64,000 nt of DNA from Atriophallophorus winterbourni (GCA_013407085.1 JACCGJ010000559.1:5524-69523); one strand, 5' to 3'. Shown: positions 37,401 through 51,442, counted from the first letter of the stretch. Translations and numbers: made by a program. Notes: generated by a model from the letters alone, not told the origin.

Positions 37401-40400
37401 GCCACAAAAATCCAATGATGACATCACGACGCGGCGGATGTGTCTCGCCGCTCCAAAAGTCACTGCCCCTTGTCCTATCCAAGGACATTGTATGGTGCAC
37501 AGGCAAAAACTGAAGTCACCAACCTATCAACGGTGTTATCGGGCTCCGAACTGGAAATTCCCAGAAAAGGGCGTATGAACCGCTTCGTTCGTCACCGGCC
37601 ACCGATAGGTGCGAACCTCTCTCGCTTCACCCTGGCCGTGGTGTTGTAAAGGCTCTGGTGTGGGACCCCATAACGAATCCTTCCCAACTCAGTGGATGCA
37701 CCGGGTAGTAGCATGTCCGAGTCAACGCTTTAGTACCCCCCTTCGCGCTTTGTACATTCATTGTTTAATGTTATTGAACGGCACTATATCTTATCGATTG
37801 TGCAAATATAATCATAATCATCTTATCGTGGGGGCTGCGGTGAAACCAACTGATTCAACAAGCACGCCTGCAATTTCGAAGTTTCCAGGCTCCCGCGATT
37901 ATAGCCATATAGCTAGCATTGGTAGCAATTCCGACGAAATGGTGGCAATGTACCAGGAGATAGACACAGACTATTTCGGTCTTATTATGTGCCTCATGAT
38001 ACTAAAACAATCACCGATTGAGTGGCGGTTATTAGCCGTTTTCGGGGTTTGTCTCGTTATGTTTTCCTTATTACAAACGATTCGTATCCAAGTCCACGAT
38101 TTCGACCGTCACATCTATCGAAATTCTCGCAGAGTTATAGATTGCTGTTTTACCATGTGTTTTTTCCTATTCCCTGCTGATCGCTGTCAACGCTCTGTTC
38201 AAGTTAAGGGCGATCAGCACTCACCGAGACTTACACGAAAAACGCAACCTTAGAATGCTAAACATTCAAGCGTATCGGTCAATTTTTCGAATTAAAAATT
38301 GTGATGCATTTACTCTTGTTAGCAATAACGAGGAGAAAAAAAGCTGGTGGGACGCTATTCAAAGTGCGATCGAGGAGGAAAACATGCGTGAAACACATGC
38401 AGAAAACGGTGATAACGTTAATGGATTGGTATGTTTCACCGGTTTTACTAATTCTGTTCGTTCACGTGGTCTGATTTCTCTTACTTCGAAGCCGTACTTT
38501 TCTCAAACTTTCAGCTTCATATGTCGCTTTGATCTTAGAGAGAGAGAGCCTATGCGTACGGTGTTAGTTTGCTTACATTTTTAACTTGATACTGGTTATC
38601 TCTCTAAATTTGGTAGTCACACGGCATCGATAACGCAAGTGCGATTGAATGCTGGGAGTGTTTCGTCAACAGTCGTGTTCGCACTCAAATTTCTCAATGC
38701 ACCCATTTGAAAATTAGACGCAGCTATAAGTTAGAAAAATGAGTGGTTTATATCCCTGTGAGATAAACAAAATAAGTCGCTTTGAGACCCAAACGTCATA
38801 CTGTCCTACCAAAAGACAAACGGTGCTTGTCCAATAAACGCTGACGTTTATCCTTATCAAGCCATACGGAAGTTGCTCTCCTTCCCCTGGCTGCTCGGCT
38901 AGACATCACATTCTTTTAGTTGCGAACACTTAGGATTAATAGCAATGGTACTGGTCTTGATAAAATCCACGAAAGCCAAAAAAACACCAACTGTAAATGT
39001 TGCTAACCCTGAAACAACCACACAAAGTGCTTATCTACGCGATAATGTCAGCGGGTGTTGGTCACAGTGAAACAATCAATAATGGTTTCACGTGATTACC
39101 AAAGTTTGGACATGAACCGACTGTCCAGTGTGTGTAACAAGTTACGTTAGTTGTTTCCGCGGCTGTTGACCTAATTGCCAGCGCACCTGAATCAGTGCTG
39201 AGAATCATGTGATTTTCTAAAGGACAGCGTTTCCAGGAGCTTGGATTTTGTGCTTGTAGCGTAATTGGATTTTCAGCATCATCCGCCACACAAAGTTGAC
39301 CGATTTTCTAAACGGTTGCGCATGATTGAGCGTCCTTATTCTCTCAGTATATAATTGCTTCTTTTCTGGAACTGTATTTCTGACGGTTGTTTTGATAGAG
39401 CACTCGAAAGTTGAACTGATCCAATAGTTGGATGCGGGCAATAAATATTGTGGGCCTCCTATGGTCGATGCTTATTTCCTATTCCACACCGTCTCGCATG
39501 ACTACGCAGTTCGATTCGGGAGTGACAAGTTCACGGCAATAAGCAGTACTTGGTAAATTGGCGGCATTCGACAACTTTCGGAGTGCCCCGCGTTCGGTGT
39601 TGAAAACGACACGTTATCTCCACCAGAGTAAATATCATGTACATTTGAAAACAAACCTTTGCAACTCATTCAACCTGATGGAATATTACCACAATATGGC
39701 ACACTAATCACAGGTATGGTGTTGTCGCTCAAGTTAGCAGAACAAGCATCACACATTGAGAATGGACCTCGCTCTTGCGGTTGCCTAATTCAATTTTAAC
39801 TTGAACTTCAATGCGTTGGCGTGAAAAACCTTTTGGGGAACCAGTGTGAAAATGGATAATTTTACCCTATTTGCATAGCGTGGGTAGACAATGTAAGGAG
39901 CACCTTACCAGGTCTATAAGACATGCGGTTTCTACCTCTGCATTATCACCCGCCTGTTGGGTTACTTCTGTAGAATGGAAAGTGGTTGCATTCCTGAAGA
40001 TTCACTTCTCTCGTGCGGTACAAGACGCTTGCAAATGGTGCGTGGATGCTGTTGACATAGATCCGACCTTAATAGCCCTTTGGGTGACAGTAAAATACGT
40101 CAGTTTAAGCTCCGTTGAGCTATAACTGCCACACCGGACCAAACGATTATTGCTGTGGGGGAGATTGCTACTGCAATATCGGACTACGTCTACATACGAT
40201 GGAATCTGATCGATGAAATCAACATACGGTTCTAATAAAAATGTCCACCGTCGACATCCAACGATACAAACCAGAAATAACAGCAGCTCGACTTATTATT
40301 ATTATTATTACTATTACTATTACACAAGTCTTTACAGACGATGTGCCAACAAGTATACCATGAAGAGGGTACATGATGAAAGGAAAAAAGGTCTAGAGAG

Positions 40401-43400
40401 GCTAGAGAGGGGAAGACTTTTGAGTCAAAGGCTCCAGGTGGGGTCCCCTAAGCTAACCCCTTATTTTGGCCTTGGCAACCGGGTAGTATGTCGCCTCAAC
40501 AAGAACCATGGAACCTACTTCAACCATTACTTGCTGTCCAAACTATCTTCGCTACATTACATCACTCAACTTATTCGCAGCTGTTTGCTCAATCTGCCTA
40601 ATGAAAATTCGTTATTGGTGGTCATTGTTTGTTGGAACAGATCGATTCCTTTGAACAGGCACTATGTAAAGCATCATCTACAAGATGGGGGTGGAGCAGA
40701 TACTGCTGCCGATTTCGTGTCACGCTGTCAGTGTGCAACGGACATTGATCGACCCATTACTGCTTATCGCTCTCAGCGCTGTGATGCATGAAGTCGCCAC
40801 GCGTTTGTCATGTACATCTATGGTCGACATCGACCGAAGCCTACCAACAACAAAAAACAACTGATTGAGATGATTTCGTGACGTGAAAGCTCAGACTACT
40901 ATCTTCCTCGTAACTTTTACGACGAATGGCCAATTTATATCCAAATTTTGTGCAAAATTGCCGCCCATCTCCAAATACCCTACACCGAATGCCCTTCTTT
41001 AATAGACGTTTCTTTGTGCCTGTTTCCTCGTCCCTCACAGGACCTGCCTGCCACCACCGGATCGACGGCGGTCGAATGGATTCGTGACGAGCAGGCGACC
41101 ATGTGTGCCGAGTGCAGCACCGAGTTCACCGTGTTCAATCGCCGACATCACTGTCGAGCATGTGGTCAGGTAAGCGGTGTGTGAGGCACAGGCATATTCT
41201 CGTAAATATTTGGTGAACAATTAATACCACTTTTCGAAATTTCGAGCCAGTTTATTTTCGGCATATTTCGCTTCTTGTGGACAAATGATTCGTAAAATAC
41301 TCACCATCGTCATGTCAGAACCTCATGCGTTCGCACAATTGATGATGATGATGATGCTTGAGTGGATGTTGCTACTCCTGCTAATCTCAGTCAACCGATG
41401 ATGTTCATGTTCCGCTCAGCCGTGACGGGTATGCTGACGAGTAGGATCGACCATCTTCCATGGATTCGATCACTTGTATGGTGGCCATGTAGAAAGGAAA
41501 TTTTAATTCACCAAGACGTCATTCAGTGGCTTATAGACAATGGCTTTCCCGAGAGTTTTGCAAGGCACCAGCTAAACTGGATGAAACACATCACACTAAA
41601 ACAAAGATAAATTGGTGAGCTACGGAATGCATGGGGTTTGTATAATGATAATTAGCATCTTAAATGAGAGACAATAAGGGTATGGTATGGTATGAAAGCA
41701 CAAGCCTGATCCAAGCAAAGTGCCGCACAGTCAGAGACTGCACGTGGGCTAAGATACTGTCAGGTTGCCCAGTCCTTGACAGATTTATCCGCAAATGAGG
41801 AGCCACCAGAGTGGAAATGGAAATAGAAATGGCAGGGAGACTACAGCGTGTTTCAGCATGTAGCTTGCTACCGTTGGCCAATTAATTTAGCACGATGTTA
41901 GCCGCACAGCACAGAAATGCTGCACGATTGTACATCCGTGCACACAGACAATAAGGGTGACATATATGACGCGTAGAACTCTTTGGTCAGCTTTGGTACA
42001 GTTCGAAGTTAAGTTAACTTTAGATATTTCTACTTATTGTGTGTATAGGAACAAGTGCAAAGATTGCTTTACTGTATACATAAAACATACAACCAAGGAA
42101 CTTCATATGAGGTATGAAGAACTCAAGAGCTGCATAAAGAACTCTCAGCAAAATGAGACGGATTATCAGTCCCTAATCAGAGACTCCGATTTCGCTCAAC
42201 ATGTGCTAGACACTGGTCACAGCGCGGATTTGGAAAAGGTTGATGTCCTGTGGCCTACACTTATGCCTTTTATTATACGCCTGCACATAGAGGCAGTTGA
42301 AATTACGAAGGCTGGAACAGAGGCGATTAAGGAAATATACGGGACTGAAATCTTCACATGAAACTCGGTAAGCGACGGACAAACATTAATTCATGTTCGA
42401 TTTCTGCATAATTTTCAGCGAATTTTAGCTCTATACACATTTGTCACATGAGAACAACTATGTCAATAACCTTGGCCGATTTCACGTTGTGCTGAGTAAA
42501 TTAGCCAATTGATCTGGCGTTTGTTTACATGACACATCACACGTAAGATTTCGGTAGGCCACTCAAAGCTGTTTACTTTCATTCGCTGTTCTGACTGACG
42601 AAACTTCCGTGTCAGAAGCGAATCGTCACCCCAACCGGCTCTAACCGATCGCCGTCGTGTTTCATGTTCATGGCACGGATAAATCGACCGGTCCCTAACA
42701 TTTTCTCATACATTCAATTTACGTTGTACAAGATTTCACCACTGTTCTAGCCACAAATGGATCCTTTAAATTCACAGCGCTTGAGTTCTATTTACGGTAT
42801 TTGAACATTGGTTTAATGTAAAACTACTCAGTTCTATACATATTTCAGTTATCTATTGTGGATGGTAATCAATATAAGGATAATTTTACATTACTAACGC
42901 GAACAGAACCAAACGCATTACCGAATATTACATATTGCTACGTGTGTCTTGTTTTCGTTCCTCATTTCTGTGTTTATCAATACGAGTTTCTCCGCAGAAA
43001 TTTATCCCCTTAGATTAATATACTCAGAATTACAATTGTTTATCTATAGCAAATTGGCTAAATGTTTAAGTGACACATTGTAATAAACTGTCTAAACTTA
43101 GATCCGAAGTGTTCCGATTGCCATGGGAAACAGGTCAGGTTATATCACCACTAACGCTTCTGTTTTGCGCAGTTCCATGCATGGTCCATTATTGAAAGTG
43201 ACATTGATTGGTTGTTGTTTTATTATCAATTATAACGAGCGGTTTTGGTTTTGTTCTGATGCAAATCACCGCCTTTTTCTCTTCACTTCATGTCATCCTA
43301 AGCAATACACCCCACCCATTCCCCGGCATATTTTCGAGTGTTGGCAAATTTTATACCATTCGTTGTCCATTTACACCTCCGCAGGTATTCTGCGGTTCGT

Positions 43401-46400
43401 GCACCGATTATCAAGCACCCATCGCCTACCTGAACGGAAAACTTCAGCGTGTATGTGAGGCTGATTACCATCTGATCTATGGTGAGATGTTGCCAGGTAA
43501 ATCGTCCTCAGAAAATTCACCGGAACACGATGATGAGGTAAGAATCTGTCGCGTAATATTTGATCATTTACGTCTCTCTGCGTGATCAATTCGTACTGAT
43601 TATTCTAACCTAGTGCAAAGGACACGCCTTACGTTAATAAGTACTACGTTTGGTTCTGATGCACTTAAATAATTCCCGAAATGTTATGTAGATTCCGTGA
43701 TTTCTCGATTTATTCGTAATCTATAGTGGGATGCTTATAACAGCGTATCTAAGCGAATTTGTTTCCAGGCACCCGAATTCCCTATTCTGTCTCGGCAATA
43801 ACTATGGCATACAGACTTTTCTCATATTTATCCACGTCAAATTGCGTAGTTGAAGAATGATGGCACGTTTTTCCAGCATGCATTTCCACCACCTCACAAA
43901 GTTGTTTGCCTGATGTCAGCGGACCATATTCATTCTGTGAGAGAAACACCCCATTTATTGTCAACAATGTTGTGCACCATTCGTCCTTTGCTTCCTCTCG
44001 TCACTAAAAATTGAGTGCAACGGATGAGCGAGTGAACATAACACGAACGTTTACTCATTAAGCTCAACACAATGGAACTCCAAATCTTTTCCCACTGGGT
44101 GCATCGCTATGCCACCTAGGGTTGCGAAATGACATCAGATCAATCGCATGTTTCTCGTTCTAAACTCTGTTACGTTGTTCATGAAGTTTTTGCGGAAACT
44201 CGATGCCACGTCAACCTCCCCTCGTTTTCCCTCCCTCCCTTCCAAATAGCGTCCCAACTCATCCCAGAGTGCAACCTGTACTAAGTTAATCTAGCTCACC
44301 CACGAAGCCAACTCAACACAACTCACATGGCAATAAATAAACTACACACACGCAATGTAATGGAAAATGTTTGTGACCGATCGGGGAATCATAATCATGA
44401 AAAAATAAAATTTGTAATGAATCGGTGAGAGTAGTTTATTGGTAACGTTTCGCTTTTGACACAGAAGCTTCGTCAGACCAAGGGTGTCAGTACGAACAGA
44501 GATCAAGCTTAAATTGCATTCACCTGACCAATCATAGTCTGGTTAAGAACTGCACAGTCCATGGTGGGTTCTGCGCTCGTTAAGAAGGACAGGCGCGTTC
44601 AATATCAACTGACGCACCACCACCAATACGTGCTGTATAATCCCTTAATTGTTTTAGTCTTGGCAGGTGTGAATGACATCTGCTGACAGATTAGCGCGAT
44701 TGTGTAATCGGTGCGCACACTAGGGGTTACGCACGTTAATGTTTATCCGCTGCAGGACCGCACGCCAGATTGTGGAGATATCAGCCCCATCCACCTTATT
44801 GACAGCATTCTTACCAGCCTTTGTTATCTCAACCGCCTCAGCGTGAGCGTGTATGGTTTTATTCCCCACCTTATCACTTTTACGTTGTCAAGATCAACGC
44901 TGTGTGACCTGTGTCCAGCACGTGTTCAGCTAGTACTGAATCTCTTATCAGTGATTGATATTCACTAGAATTGCGTAGCTGCCTACCAATTAATTATACT
45001 AGTACTGAATTCCCTGGATGTTTGCCCGATATATACTCCTTAGCAACCCTTGCAGTTAATCTTATGCAAACACAACACTCTGATCATCACGTCTCTACGG
45101 GTTCTTACTTTGATTTGATTTGTCACAATCAATTTCGTGACAACCGTTCATTTGCCGAATCTTGGCGGATTACATATCATCATTCAATAGCGATTGACGT
45201 CGTCCATTTGTTCGCGAGCATGGTGTCACTCGACTCGTTCTCATGCAACGCTTCTGAAATCCGAGTTAGCGATTGTGTTAGTTGCACGTTGTGACGTTTC
45301 CTGCTCTCANNNNNNNNNNNNNNNNNNNNNNNNNNNNNNNNNNNNNNNNNNNNNNNNNNNNNNNNNNNNNNNNNNNNNNNNNNNNNNNNNNNNNNNNNNN
45401 NNNNNNNNNNNNNNNNNNNNNNNNNNNNNNNNNNNNNNNNNNNNNNNNNNNNNNNNNNNNNNNNNNNNNNNNNNNNNNNNNNNNNNNNNNNNNNNNNNNN
45501 NNNNNNNNNNNNNNNNNNNNNNNNNNNNNNNNNNNNNNNNNNNNNNNNNNNNNNNNNNNNNNNNNNNNNNNNNNNNNNNNNNNNNNNNNNNNNNNNNNNN
45601 NNNNNNNNNNNNNNNNNNNNNNNNNNNNNNNNNNNNNNNNNNNNNNNNNNNNNNNNNNNNNNNNNNNNNNNNNNNNNNNNNNNNNNNNNNNNNNNNNNNN
45701 NNNNNNNNNNNNNNNNNNNNNNNNNNNNNNNNNNNNNNNNNNNNNNNNNNNNNNNNNNNNNNNNNNNNNNNNNNNNNNNNNNNNNNNNNNNNNNNNNNNN
45801 NNNNNNNNNNNNNNNNNNNNNNNNNNNNNNNNNNNNNNNNNNNNNNNNNNNNNNNNNNNNNNNNNNNNNNNNNNNNNNNNNNNNNNNNNNNNNNNNNNNN
45901 NNNNNNNNNNNNNNNNNNNNNNNNNNNNNNNNNNNNNNNNNNNNNNNNNNNNNNNNNNNNNNNNNNNNNNNNNNNNNNNNNNNNNNNNNNNNNNNNNNNN
46001 NNNNNNNNNNNNNNNNNNNNNNNNNNNNNNNNNNNNNNNNNNNNNNNNNNNNNNNNNNNNNNNNNNNNNNNNNNNNNNNNNNNNNNNNNNNNNNNNNNNN
46101 NNNNNNNNNNNNNNNNNNNNNNNNNNNNNNNNNNNNNNNNNNNNNNNNNNNNNNNNNNNNNNNNNNNNNNNNNNNNNNNNNNNNNNNNNNNNNNNNNNNN
46201 NNNNNNNNNNNNNNNNNNNNNNNNNNNNNNNNNNNNNNNNNNNNNNNNNNNNNNNNNNNNNNNNNNNNNNNNNNNNNNNNNNNNNNNNNNNNNNNNNNNN
46301 NNNNNNNNNAAGATGGGGGTATAGCAGATTTTGTGTCACGCCGAAAGTGTGCAACTAACATCGATCAACCCACTACTGCGTATCGTTCTCATCGCTGTGA

Positions 46401-49400
46401 TACATGAAGTCGCCACGCGTTTGTGCTGTACATCTTTGGTCGACATCGATCGAAGGATACCAACAACAAAAACAACTGATTCAGATGATTTCGTGACACC
46501 GTAATTGACGTGAAAGCGCAGACTACTATCTTCCTCGTAACTTTTACGACGAATGGCCACTTTATTTCCAAATTTTGTGCAAAATTGCCGCCCATCTCCA
46601 AATACCCTACACCGAACGCCCTTCTTTCTTTGTGCCTGTTTTCTCGTCCCTCACAGGACCTGCCTGCCACCACCGGATCGACGGCGGTCGAATGGATTCG
46701 TGACGAGCAGGCGACCATGTGTGCCGAGTGCAGCACCGAGTTCACCGTGTTCAATCGTCGACATCACTGTCGAGCATGTGGTCAGGTAAGCGGTGTGTGT
46801 GTGTGAGGCACAGGCATATTCTCGTAAATATTTGGTGAACAATTAATACCACTTTTCGAAATTTCGAGCCAATTTATTTTCGGCATATTTCGCTTCTTGT
46901 GGAGAAATGATTCGTAAAATACTCACTATCGTTATGTCAGAACTGCATGCGTTTGCACAAATGATGATGATGATGCTTGAATGGATGTTGCTACTCCTGC
47001 TAATCTCAGTCAACCGTAAAAGTTAAATTTAACACAACTTGACCAGAACCATGTTTTTTTCGTTGTGATGATGTTCATGTTTCGCACAGCCGAGACGGTA
47101 TCGACCATCTTTCATGGATTCGATCACTTTTATAGTGACCATGTAGAAAGGAAATTTTAATTCATGAAGACGCCGCTATTCAGTGGCTTTGGGACGATGG
47201 CTATCCCGAGAGTTTTGTAAGGCACCAGTTAAACTGGGTGGAATACATCACACCAAAACAAAGATAAATTGGTGAGCTACGGAATGCATGGGGTTTGTAT
47301 AGTGATAATTACCATCTTAAATGAGAGACAATAAGGGTATGGTATGGTATGAAAGCACAAGCCTGATCCAGGCAAAGTGCCGCACAGTCAGAGACTACAC
47401 GTGGGCTAAGCTACTGTCAGATTGCCCAGGCCTCGACAGATTTATCCGCAAATGAAGAGCCACCAGAGTGGAAATGAAAATAGAAATGGCAGGGAGACTA
47501 CAGCGTGTTTCAGCATGCAACTTGCTACCGTAGGCCAATTAATTTAGCACGATGTTAGCCGCACAGCACAGAAATGCTGCACGATTGCACATCCGTGCAC
47601 ACAGACAATAAGGGTGACATATATGACGCGTAGAACTCTTCGGTCAGCTTTGGTACAGTTCGAAGATAAGTTAACTTCAGATATCTCTACTTATTGTGTG
47701 TATAGGAACAAGTGCAAAGATTGCTTTTACTGTATACATAAATATGCAGCAATAGAACTTCATACTAGGTATGAAGAACTCAAGAGCTGCATAAAGAACT
47801 CTCAGCAAAATGAGTCGGATTATCAAAGACTACGATTTCGCTCAACATCTGCTAGACACAGCGCGGATTTGGAAAAGGTTGATGTCCTGTGGCCTACACT
47901 TATGCCTTTTATTATACGCCTGCACATAGAGGCAGTTGAAATTACGAAGGCTGGAACAGAGGCGATTAAGGAAATAGACGGGACTGAAATCTTCGCATTA
48001 TGAAACTCGGTAATGCGACGGACAAACATTAATTCATGTTCGATTTCTGCACAATTTTCAACGAATTTTAGTTTTATACACATTTGTCACATGAGAACAA
48101 CACTGTGTCAATAACCTTGGCCGATTTCACGTTGTGCTGAGTAAATTAGCCAATTGCACTGGTGTTTGTTTACATGACACATCACACGTAAGATTTCGGT
48201 AGGCCACTCAAAGCTGTTTACTTTCATTCGCTGTTCTGACTGACGAAACTTCCGTGTCAGAAGCGAATCGTCACCCCAACCGGCTCGAACCGATCGCCGT
48301 CGTGTTTCATTTTCAGGGCACGGATAAATCGACCGGTCCCTAACATTTTCTCATACATTCAATTTGTACGTTGTACAAGATTTCACCACTGTTCTAGCCA
48401 CAAATGGATCCTTTAAATTCTCAGCGCTTGAGTTCTATTTACGGTATTTGAACATTGGTTTAATGTAAAACTACTCAGTTCTATACATATTTCAGTTATC
48501 TACTGTGGATGGTAATCAATATAAGGATAATTTTACATTACTAACGCGAACAGAACCAAACGTATTACGTTCGTCTGTTTTCAATTGTATCTGCTATCGA
48601 ATATTACACATTGTTACATGTGTCTTGTTTTAGTTGAGTTTCTATAATAGCTCAACAAAGCCCCTTGACCTTCCTCATTTCTGTGTTTATCAATACAAGT
48701 TTCTCCCCTTAGATTAATATACTCAGAATTACAATCGTTTATCTATAGTAAATTGGCTAAATGTTTGAGTGACACCTTGTATTAAACTGTATAAACTTAG
48801 ATCCGAAGTGTCCCGATTGTCAAGGTCAGGTTATATCACCACTAACGCTTCTGTTTTGCGCAGTTCCATGCATGGTCCATCATTGAAAGTGACATTGATT
48901 GGTTGTTGTTTTATTATCAATGATAACGAGCGGTTTTGGTTTTGTTCTGATGCAAATCACCGCCTTTTTCTCTTCGCTTCATGTCATCCGAAGCAATACA
49001 CCCCACCCATTCCCCTGCATATTTTCGAGTGTTATCAAATTTTATACCCTTCGTTGTCCATTTACACCTCCGCAGGTATTCTGCGGTTCGTGCACCGATT
49101 ATCAAGCACCCATCGCCTACCTGAACGGAAAACTTCAGCGTGTTTGTGAGGCTGATTACCATCTGATCTATGGTGAGATGTTGCCAGGTAAATCGTCCTC
49201 AGAAAATTCACCGGAACACGATGATGAGGTAAGAATCTGTCGCGTAATATTTTATCATTTACGTCTCTCTGCGGGATCAATTCGTACTGATTACTCTAAC
49301 CTAGTGCAAAGGACACGCCTTACGTTAATAAGTACTACGTTTGGTTCTTATGCACTTAAATAATTTCCAAAATGTTATGTAGATTCCGTGATTTCTCGAT

Positions 49401-51410
49401 TTATTCGTAATCTATAGTGGGATGCTTATAACAGCGTATCTAAGCGAATTTGTTTCCACGCACCCGAATTTCCTATTCTGTCTCGGCAATAACTATGGCA
49501 TACAGACTTTTCTCATATTTATCCATGTTAAATCACCCTGCATTACGTCAAATTGCGTAGTTAAAGACTCACTCACTCACTCAGCCCTCTCCGTGCCGGG
49601 TGGCACATGAGGCGAAGACAACTTCACGCCAGTGGTTCCGGTCTGTCGCTGCTTCCGTTGCCGTCTGCACCGTGAATCCTTGTGCATGTAGTTCGCGTTC
49701 CAACGTTCTGTGCCAAGTTTCCTTGGGCCGTCCCCTTTTCGTTTACCTTGCGGACGATACCTTCGTATGCGAACTGGGATCCATCCTGCATACATGACCG
49801 AGCCACGGATCTGTTGTCTTCGTTTCCGTAGCAATGTAGGTTTTACGGGATAGGGTTGCTAGCCCTAAGCCCAACCCTCCTCCTTTCTCAGACGGGCTTG
49901 GGACCGTCCTTGGCGGAGTTGTTGAAGACTGATGGCGCGTTTTTTGCAGCATGCATTTCCACCGCCTCACAAAGTTGTTTGCCTGATGTCAGCGGACCAT
50001 ATTCATTCTGTGAGAGAAACACCCCATTTATTGTCAACAATGCTGTGCACCATTTGTCCTTTGCTTCCTCTTGTCACCAAAAATTGAGTGCAACGGATGA
50101 GCGAGTGAACATAACACGAACGTTTACTCATTAAGCTTTTACGAATAACCTTTCAACACAATGGAACTCCAAATCTTTTCCCAGTGGGTGCATCGCTATG
50201 CCACCTAGGGTTGCGAAATGACATCAGGTCAATCGCATGTTTCTCGTTCTAACCTCTGTTACGTTGTTCATAAAGTTTTTGCGGAAACTCGATGCCACGT
50301 CAACCTGCCCTCGTTTTCCCTCCCCCCTTCCAAATAGCGTCCCAACTCATCCCAGAGTGCAACCTGTACTAAGTTAATCTAGCTCACCCACGAATCCAAC
50401 TCAACACAACTCACATGGCAATAAATAAACTACACACACGCAATGTAATGGAAAATGTTTGTGACCGATGGAGGAATCATAATCATGAAAAAATAAAGTT
50501 TGTAATGAATCGGTGAGAGTAGTTTATTGGTAACGTTTCGCTTTTGACACAGAAGCTTCGTCAGACCAAGGGTGTCAGTACGAACAGAGATCAAGTTTAA
50601 ATTGCATTCACCTGACCAATCATTAGCTGGTTAAGAACTGCACAGTCCATGGTGGGTTCTGCGCTCGTTAAGAAGGACAGGCGCGTTCAATATCAACTGA
50701 CGCACCACCACCCCTACGTGCCATATAATCCCTTAATTGTTTTAGTCTTGGCAGGTGTGAATGACATCTGCTGACAGATTAGCGCGATTGTGTAATCGGT
50801 GCGCACACTAGGGGTTACGCACGTTAATGTTTATCCGCTGCAGGACCGCACGCCAGATTGTGGAGATATCAGCCCCATCCACCTTATTGACAGCATTCTT
50901 ACCAGCCTTTGTTATCTCAACCGCCTCAGCGTGAGCGTGTATGGTTTTATTCCCCACCTTATCACTTTTACGTTGTCAAGATCAACGCTGTGTGACCTGT
51001 GTCCAGCACGTGTTCAGCTAGTACTGAATCTCTTATCAGTGATTGATATTCACTAGAATTGCGTAGCTGCCTACCAATTAATTATACTAGTACTGAATTC
51101 CCTGGATGTTTGCCCGATATATACTCCTTAGCAACCCTTGCAGTTAATCTTATGCAAACACAACACTCTGATCATCACGTCTCTACGGGTTCTTACTTTG
51201 ATTTGATTTGTCACAATCAATTTCGTGACAACCGTTCATTTGCCGAATCTTGGCGGATTACATATCATCATTCAATAGCGATTGACGTCGTCCATTTGTT
51301 CGCGAGCATGGTGTCACTCGACTCGTTCTCATGCAACGCTTCTGAAATCCGAGTTAGCGATTGTGTTAGTTGCACGTTGTGACGTTTCCTGCTCTCAGGT
51401 TGGGCCGGAG

Positions 51411-51442
<32 letters not shown>

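Larger units (their letters stand above)
40680..45309. repeat. Segmental tandem duplication, copy 1
   Basis: From the LINE 3' end (caagatgggggt...) to the gap. Contains FYVE exons 41041 and 43385, a SINE-like copy and two Penelope-like fragments, in the same order as copy 2. The offset to copy 2 grows from 5616 to 6088 bp because of indels. Confidence 0.92.
46310..51397. repeat. Segmental tandem duplication, copy 2
   Basis: Matches copy 1 from the first base after the gap (aagatgggggt) to cctgctctca at 51397, where copy 1 runs into the gap. Carries an extra LINE fragment (49574-49914). Sequence after 51397 is unique. Confidence 0.92.

Noticed and set aside
37609..38253. 214-codon open frame
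   Set aside because: Spans the unidentified GC-rich insert and intron; no domain, and codon content looks random.
44439..44481. Treating the Penelope motif as a textbook hammerhead
   Set aside because: An extra A between CUGACGA and stem II departs from consensus, so it is kept only as hammerhead-like.
44711..45294. Two + strand frames of 85 and 107 codons repeated identically at 50799-51382
   Set aside because: They are antisense to the minus-strand Penelope endonuclease; their identity reflects the duplication, not a gene.
45180..46361. Long open frames on both strands across the second N run
   Set aside because: Artefact of the 1000-N gap.
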